Of a stretch of 64,000 nucleotides of DNA, positions 63,901 to 64,000 are shown in pieces. A model generated the notes under the pieces. It did no database searches. It was given only the letters and a program-made list of their open reading frames with translations, and was not told the DNA's origin. The DNA comes from Lewinella sp. LCG006 (lineage in GTDB: Bacteria > Bacteroidota > Bacteroidia > Chitinophagales > Saprospiraceae): assembly GCF_040784935.1 (NCBI RefSeq), contig NZ_CP160680.1:1417501-1481500 (forward strand), written 5' to 3'. Position 1 is the stretch's first letter. Every line of letters starts with the position of its first letter. The position numbers and the translations under genes were made by a program.

Positions 63901-64000
63901 TGTTGCGGTACCATTGTTGTCGCCACAAGTAGCATCAACTCCTACTACGTCTACCGTAGGATTAGGATTGACGATTACTCGTACCACATCTGTAGCCGTA
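42967..64000 (-). CDS. Giant T9SS type A surface protein, 5' end outside window
   Basis: More than 7006 residues; the frame is still open at the right edge, so the Met at 63987 is not the start and the signal peptide is outside. Counting from that Met, the order is as follows. SprB-like repeats (AYTYAWSNGASGAAITGLAPG) come first, then an SdrD-B-like domain, a DUF11 domain and a spacer. Next are 15 SdrD-B-like domains (about 735-2362; SLGDFVWEDLDADGIQDAGE with Asp-rich, probably Ca-binding loops), a DUF11 unit, and ten nearly identical 133-residue DUF11 units (about 2605-3935). A further SdrD-B-like domain and about seven DUF11-like units follow. Cys-rich modules (SCQDNGTPTNPNDDFF type), one more SdrD-B-like domain and a HYR-like region precede the type A sorting domain (LLQNYPNPANTQTVIPFYLP...LSDGLYFYKL). 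It is probably an adhesin or stalk-like matrix protein (inference). Confidence 0.92.
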   Translation of the reverse strand, partial: TATDVVRVIVNPNPTVDVVGVDATCGDNNGTATATATGGTAAYTYAWSNGASGAAITGLAPGVYTVTATDSKGCFGIGSVTIDNIGGPTVDAGNDDEICFGESVTLTATVTNGTQPFNIVWMPGNLTGASITVSPTATTTYTVTVVDDNDCQSSDIVEVVVNPNPAVTAVGTDPNCDQNNGTATATASGGTPPYSYAWSNGGATAMITGLAPGVYTVTVTDSKGCTGPNSTATVTINEVACASLGDFVWEDLNGNGIQDAGEPAVEGVTVNLKDADGNIIDNTTTNGVGFYEFTDLEPGDYSVQFVLPTGYQFTTANQGGNEALDSDANPAMNGMTEVVSLMSGDNYPDLDAGLTTYDLALNKDINSGTPGPYAQNSPVDFNITVTNEGSQAAANVVVTDRVPAGLTITGFDANGTSVINNGNGTYTIPSLAIGQTVTFIVKTTIDNNFQGTSLVNVAEITVDNGDDTDSTPDNEVPGEDDQDDEEVPVSQTASIDIEKATNGQDADNAPGAIILVPNTPPTVTWTYVVTNTGTLDLVNVQVNDDQEGFIGTIPFLAAGASQTFTRTGSAMRGRYTNIADVVGTPVDENGNPNGDPNVTDNDPSNYTGVFINIDKEADRDEICAGEEVNFSLTLRILGGIDGIQLRNISVTDSNLPNDLMPYDAFFDAASDLNGNGFVDFIDNNNDGESDEEFVWNYTLSYLETTTNEAEDMAEVWYVDPVTGDEFLVGNAMNMDAVTVTVNQDLCAGLGDFVWEDLDADGIQDAGEPGIEGVTVMLLDGDGNMLDQTTTNGVGFYQFLELIPGDYIVKFTAPAGFEASPANEGGDDALDSDANETTGQTGTINLAAGEYDNTNDAGFYQPASLGDFVWLDADADGIQDAGEEGIEGVTVMLLDGDGNMLDQTTTNGVGFYEFTGLTPGDYIVKFTAPAGLNASPANEGGDDTLDSDADETTGQTGIINLVSGENDPTNDAGFYGDAALGNFVWEDLDADGIQDAGEPGIEGVTVMLLDGDGNMLDQTTTNGVGFYEFTNLTPGDYIVKFTAPAGFEASPANEGGDDTLDSDANEATGQTGVVNLSTGEIDNTNDAGFYQPASLGDFVWEDLDADGIQDAGEPGIEGVTVMLLDGDGNMLDQTTTNGVGFYEFTGLTPGDYIVKFTAPAGFEASPANEGGDDTLDSDADETTGQTGTITLTSGENDDTNDAAFYQPASLGDFVWEDTDGDGEQDAGEPGVEGVTVNLKDADGNIIDMTTTDGTGAYEFTGLTPGEYSVQFVLPAGYEYTNLNATGNEATDSDADPAMDGMTESVVLASGDNNEDLDGGLYQPASLGDFVWLDADADGIQDAGEEGIEGVTVMLLDGDGNMLDQTTTNGEGFYEFTGLTPGDYIVKFTAPAGLNASPANQGGDDALDSDADETTGQTGIINLVSGENDPTNDAGFYGDAALGNFVWEDLDADGIQDAGEPGIEGVTVMLLDGDGNMLDQTTTNGVGFYEFTNLTPGDYIVKFTAPAGFEASPANQGGDDTLDSDANEATGQTGVINLSTGEIDNTNDAGFYQPASLGDFVWEDLDADGIQDAGEPGIEGVTVMLLDGDGNMLDQTTTNGVGFYEFTGLTPGDYIVKFTAPAGFEASPANEGGDDTLDSDADETTGQTGTITLTSGENDDTNDAAFYQPASLGDFVWEDTDGDGEQDAGEPGVEGVTVNLKDADGNIIDMTTTDGTGAYEFTGLTPGEYSVQFVLPAGYEYTNLNATGNEATDSDADPAMDGMTESVVLESGDNNEDLDGGLYQPASLGDFVWLDADADGIQDAGEEGIEGVTVMLLDGDGNMLDQTTTNGVGFYEFTGLTPGDYIVKFTAPADLNASPANQGGDDALDSDADEMTGQTGIINLVSGENDPTNDAGFYGDAALGNFVWEDLDADGIQDAGEPGIEGVTVMLLDGDGNMLDQTTTNGVGFYEFTDLTPGDYIVKFTAPAGFEASPANEGGDDALDSDANEATGQTGIINLSTGEIDNTNDAGFYQPASLGDFVWEDTDGDGEQDAGEPGVEGVTVNLKDADGNIIDMTTTDGTGAYEFTGLTPGEYSVQFVLPTGYEYTNLNATGNEATDSDADPAMDGMTESVVLESGDNNEDLDGGLYQPASLGDFVWLDVDADGIQDAGEEGIEGVTVMLLDGDGNMLDQTTTNGVGFYEFTGLTPGDYIVKFTAPAGLNASPANEGGDDSLDSDADETTGQTGIINLVSGENDPTNDAGFYGDASLGDFVWEDLDADGIQDAGEPGIEGVTVMLLDGDGNMLDQTTTNGVGFYEFTNLTPGDYIVKFTAPAGFEASPANEGGDDTLDSDANEATGQTGTITLTSGENDDTNDAGYYQLASLGDFVFEDLNGNGIQDAGEPGVEGVTVNLKDADGNIIDMTTTDGTGAYSFTGLTPGEYSVQFVLPTGYEFADLNAGGNEALDSDADPAMDGMTETVTLESGDNNEDLDAGLTTYDLALTKDINDGTPGPYAQNSPVDFNITVTNEGSQLATNVIVTDRVPAGLTITGFDANGTAVVDNGDGTYTIPSLDVDETVTFVVKTTINATFQGTSLRNVAEITTDNGDDTDSTPDNEDPNEDDQDDEEIEVNQTYDLALTKDLLSAGPFAQGDDVTFTITVTNEGSLNASNVAVTDRPEAGFTFAGANVPAGVTNNGDGTFVIANLLQGASVSFEVTYTIGATFQGTSLSNEAEITEDDGDDTDSTPDNDVPSEDDQDDETIQIEQTYDLALTKDLLSAGPFAQGDDVTFTITVTNEGSLNASNVEVTDRPEAGFTFAGANVPAGVTDNNDGTFVIASLAQGASVSFEVTYTIGATFQGTSLSNEAEITEDDGDDTDSTPDNDVPSEDDQDDETIQIEQTYDLALTKDLLSAGPFAQGDDVTFTITVTNEGSLNASNVEVTDRPEAGFTFAGANVPAGVTNNGDGTFVIASLAQGASVSFEVTYTIGATFQGTSLSNEAEITEDDGDDTDSTPDNDVPSEDDQDDETIQIEQTYDLALTKDLLSAGPFAQGDDVTFTITVTNEGSLNASNVEVTDRPEAGFTFAGANVPAGVTDNNDGTFVIASLAQGASVSFEVTYTIGATFQGTSLTNEAEITEDDGDDTDSTPDNDVPSEDDQDDETIQIEQTYDLALTKDLLSAGPFAQGDDVTFTITVTNEGSLNASNVEVTDRPEAGFTFAGANVPAGVTNNNDGTFVIASLAQGASVSFEVTYTIGATFQGTSLSNEAEITEDDGDDTDSTPDNDVPSEDDQDDETIQIEQTYDLALTKDLLSAGPFAQGDDVTFTITVTNEGSLNASNVEVTDRPEAGFTFAGANVPAGVTNNGDGTFVIASLAQGASVSFEVTYTIGATFQGTSLSNEAEITEDDGDDTDSTPDNDVPSEDDQDDETIQIEQTYDLALTKDLLSAGPFTQGDDVTFTITVTNEGSLNASNVAVTDRPEAGFTFAGANVPAGVTDNNDGTFVIASLAQGASVSFEVTYTIGATFQGTSLSNEAEITEDDGDDTDSTPDNDVPSEDDQDDETIQIEQTYDLALTKDLLSAGPFAQGDDVTFTITVTNEGSLNASNVEVTDRPETGFTFAGANVPAGVTNNNDGTFVIASLAQGASVSFEVTYTIGATFQGTSLSNEAEITTDNGDDTDSTPDNDVPSEDDQDDETIQIEQTYDLALTKDLLSAGPFAQGDDVTFTITVTNEGSLNASNVEVTDRPEAGFTFAGANVPAGVTDNNDGTFVIASLAQGASVSFEVTYTIGATFQGTSLTNEAEITEDDGDDTDSTPDNDVPSEDDQDDETIQIQQTYDLALTKDLLSAGPFAQGDDVTFTITVTNEGSLNASNVEVTDRPEAGFTFAGANVPAGVTNNGDGTFVIASLAQGASVSFEVTYTIAADFQGFSLTNEAEITEDDGDDTDSTPNNDVPSEDDQDDEVIPVSQTASVDIEKATNGQDADTAPGVFIIVPNVAPTVTWTYVVTNTGTLDLTNVEVVDDQEGLVGTIPFLAAGASETLTLTGTAIRGRYTNNATVTAQPVDVNGDPTGDEVDDTDPSNYTGVFINIDKEGDREEICAGEEVNFSLTMRILGGTEGIQLRYMSVEDSNLPDDLVPYDQYFDANSDPDGNSFVDFIDNNNDGASDQEFVWNYALTYFETTTNFAQDMAEIWYVDPVTGDEFFIGNASNNDEWTVTVNQNLCASIGDFVWEDYDADGIQDDGEPGVEGVTVNLKDEDGNIIDTQETGPNGEYLFTELTPGTYSVAFVLPTGFTFTDLNAGGNEATDSDADPAMNGMTETVTLDYGDNYEDLDAGIVRDPELDMVKDLVSVTSLGNEQFVVTYQVTVTNTGGATTYDLNDVPGFDDDITITSASYTTTAAGNAGGALAGSGPWTLADDQFITTFGTDIYTITVNVSRDLSANSTDGGDNEYTPCGVVGNGPGSTPGQGLYNLAQLDTNNDGTPDIEDDACGDLPNIDMVKDFVSATPNGDGTYTVLYNVIVTNTGGAEGEYSLQDTPGFDDDITINSGSFTGQNSGTLSAGANTLATDEAIAAGGTHTYNLSFNVTLDLSGDANDNDGGDNEYTACSEAGNGPGSNPGEGLYNLAQLDVDGDGDFDVEDDACGDLPNITLVKELVSTEIQPDGSYRVVYTITMVNNGGADGQYTLTDSPLFEDDVTITAWDYTFVDVNGGIGNGPAFQGAPPVPIDFGTKTLTAGNTHIYTLGFDVVLDLTGTLNDGGDDVYNACGTGGPNGNGTPGNGLYNLAQADTDGDGDTDLQDDACGDLPNLTMVKDFGSTTANGDGTYTVTYTVTVANNGGATGSYTLTDTPGFDDDVTINSGSFSGQNSGSLIDGVNTLATNEAIAAGATHVYNLSFNVSLDLSANSTDGGDNVYTACGESGTGPGSNPGEGLYNLAQLDINNDGTPDLEDDACGDLPNLTIVKNFGTTTINANGTYTVTYTVTVANDGGATGNYTLTDTPGFDDDITINSGSFSGQNNGSLIDGVNTLATNEAIAAGATHVYNLSFNVTLDLSGDANDNDGGDNVYTACGESGDNGGINPGEGLYNLAQLDVDGDGDFDLEDDACGDLPNITLDKGLLGVTDNGDGTFGVSYQIVVTNNGGATGTYGLVDVPAFDDDVIILGGGFLIQQGGPAISGSFTGDPTPLTLATNQSIAAGATHTYTIDFVAELDLSAGSTDGGDNVYTACADPSGGNGSEPGQGLYNRAELDLNNDGNPDLVDDVCGDVPTADLSLIKTVNNDTPDVGDVVTFTITVTNDGPQNATNVEVEDVVPNGYSNIGNITSGGSVNGNVITWTGINLAVGQQQSVSFTATVQAPGAGVDYVNVAEIAAADQYDSDSTPGNGADTNPGNGIGSEDPDGTQDPNDEDDGDDAGVMPPCMLTVEFAPTSCQDNGTPTNPNDDFFEVIAQVTGLNASGSWTATDSRGNTWTGAYGVDFVFGPYSISGSEGDQIIITITDSEDGACSTFISTTTPEATCSDDCIITVTEPQTVECIGGETNTADDDAFIFTVNVNGVNVGSQGWRAEDQYGNVYFGNYGFSPNTFVDFGPYSYTLYGGTSIILTVTDVENPSCGQGTLVLNVPDESCSQECSINLDVEYITCDPNGTDWDPSDDVFYAWVNITGDNASFQGWITDDEGRPEGDNTGYYGLHEFGPYPISAGNHSLTIMDRVTDDCQATIMLQAPGTCSDGCLLTATQQAPVCDNLGTANPDDDVYYVTVSVQPLGNFSNTGWRISLGNGNFLPGGAYGAPVVLGPYLISEGPRTINIVDNTYITCRTTIQVIPPTECSDPDPCSMVVGTFQQGPCNDNGTGDTTADDFYTLTYSAPNVSNPVGTQYQLLLDGAVVATNNYGTGGTINVPSDGQIHILTWRDATDATCAASATLPAVQPCSTPDCSMLVGTFTQGPCNDNNTDNTGADDFYTLTYSAPNVSNPVGTQYQLLLDGAVVATNNYGTGGTINVPADGQTHTLTWRDATDPTCAASTTLPAVGPCSELPCEIATSVTFVYNDNGTPLDHTDDTYDLVITATNSGANSGFWTITNMMGMNQTYPYGQTVTIPGIDANSDFAATIADSEDPTCSVLIRNNGQAVVGNFVWIDADCDGIQDNGELGLAGVIVTITGTDMNGNPVTATTVTDENGAYLFTNLPAGFNYKVTFSEPAGYDYAPANQGGNDGIDSDAGNNGMTTTFMLMSSSVDLTIDAGFCGEPEPCNIQPGTLTLGSCVENENIFQYPVTFTSPVITNGCGEYQILLDGALVYTGTTGDGGSTILVPADNASHTITFRDACSANCARSVVLAPVPPCFVECTLEPGTITQVGSCNDNGTADDSTDDFYSLSFTAPTTQEGCANYQVLLDGVLVYTGTYGDAGSTITVPADGASHGLVFRDACLADCAAGVVLDPVDPCSTPVCAINAQLLSGPTCTDNGDEFTVSFQLTGTNNGVGWFATDNQGGVFNGFYNTPVTRTYTAAAGTVITINFQDLENSDCVTTLTFTAPDCGGEPCAIACVAEPSVCNDNGTPLDGTDDTFTAVITTDGIGVGGCFTYVIGGQTFTGTYGEPFVVGPFPISGGNVIFEVTDCDNSDCSHLMLVLAPEPCSDGNLTVECPTSNHFCPILGEDIMLYRTDPFECTSTVVVTPPVVSGACGDGDITFTVALVNQFGTVLQTIAAGQPLVFENVSLGDYFLRYTVTDDCGVTGTRDCIIRVADIDEPVAICNGALNVQLGGWGLARLYTQSVDAGSYDNCAIASIELRRVIARDQETCEDLDEPLYSAWGPYVQFTCCDASTYVTVEMRVTDVNGNYNICWLDVLVEDKTLPYCTGLTDVLAECDDLPANFDPTNTAQLSTLFGEPEVIDNCSAAAEEQAPVLDLDAAGNGTITRRFLAIDAAGNVSMTEFHQVITIVGCDNVNPGGGDGSTIDGGYDDSMINNLPQLLQNYPNPANTQTVIPFYLPELGSATIEVFDARGSRVFNLKDNFMEGRNEVRVNVSRLSDGLYFYKLTYGDHQLTSKMMVTKN
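52183..56172 (-). repeat. Ten tandem 399-bp units (133-aa DUF11 repeat)
   Basis: An exact 399-bp period repeated ten times, in frame. Each unit runs from TYDLALTKDLLSAGPFAQGD to VPSEDDQDDETIQIEQ. Differences between units are few: N-N-G-D, D-N-N-D or N-N-N-D before GTFVIA, SLSNEA or SLTNEA, and single changes such as FTQ in unit 7 and PETGF in unit 8. The first and last units are the most diverged. The unit junctions carry the acidic linker. Confidence 0.92.
56900..61780 (-). repeat. SdrD-B-like domain array with a 3-4 domain super-repeat
   Basis: Fifteen SdrD-B-like domains of about 115 residues. Four types recur in order: WLDADADG, GNFVWEDLDADG, GDFVWEDLDADG and WEDTDGDGEQ. The order is repeated as 4 + 4 + 3 domains. 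The WEDTDGDGEQ-type domains lie near 57920, 58960 and 60350, i.e. spacings of about 1040 and 1390 bp, showing that one copy lost a domain. Confidence 0.85.

Noticed and set aside
63985-63987. Methionine at 63987 as the start of the giant gene
   Set aside because: It is in the middle of a SprB-like repeat region with no signal peptide; the frame is open to the window edge.

Overview
The window looks like chromosomal DNA of a Bacteroidota member, most plausibly a Saprospiria/Lewinella-like marine bacterium. The main evidence is the set of secreted proteins ending in type IX secretion system (T9SS) sorting domains of both type A (YPNP-type) and type B (gliding-associated, SPNNDGIND-type), SprB-like and DUF11 repeats, TAnnTTTG-type -7 promoter boxes, weak Shine-Dalgarno sequences and a tRNA without encoded CCA. 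The taxonomic call is inference.

Layout. 1-3.5 kb: a cut-off DUF2199 gene, a DUF2007-like membrane protein and an AbiE-type (type IV) toxin-antitoxin pair. The pair has an operator/promoter that can be read directly and is bracketed by two 42-bp copies of the start of a broken gene. 3.5-22.3 kb: two alpha/beta hydrolases, a 1640-aa T9SS type B surface protein, a GH109 glycosidase, an M4 metalloprotease with a T9SS type A tail, a fold-type III PLP enzyme, a small ABC module, a SWIM-SNF2 helicase and a DUF1304 protein. Three large palindromic intergenic elements lie among them. 22.6-34.5 kb: recG, an intact IS256-family element, DUF3024 and small membrane genes, a divergent pair of WG-repeat secreted proteins, rfbC, and an IS1182-type element sitting in the centre of an imperfect palindrome. 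34.5-42.6 kb: two neighbouring proteins combining a carboxypeptidase-regulatory-like domain with a vWA domain, recX, an MscS channel, a tRNA(CAU) gene split by a group I intron with an HNH endonuclease ORF, and an EamA transporter. 42.97-64 kb: one giant minus-strand surface-protein gene, more than 7006 codons and open at the right edge, with a ten-fold 399-bp tandem array and a nested SdrD-B-like array.

The most notable object is the tRNA at 40829-41592. Its two halves fold into a normal cloverleaf only after removal of 690 nt, and those 690 nt carry recognisable group I core elements: P4, P5, P6 and P7 pairings can be written from the sequence. The secreted proteins form the dominant theme. 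They share the T9SS export route and show strong internal repeat expansion. Several intergenic regions carry degenerate families of short repeats.
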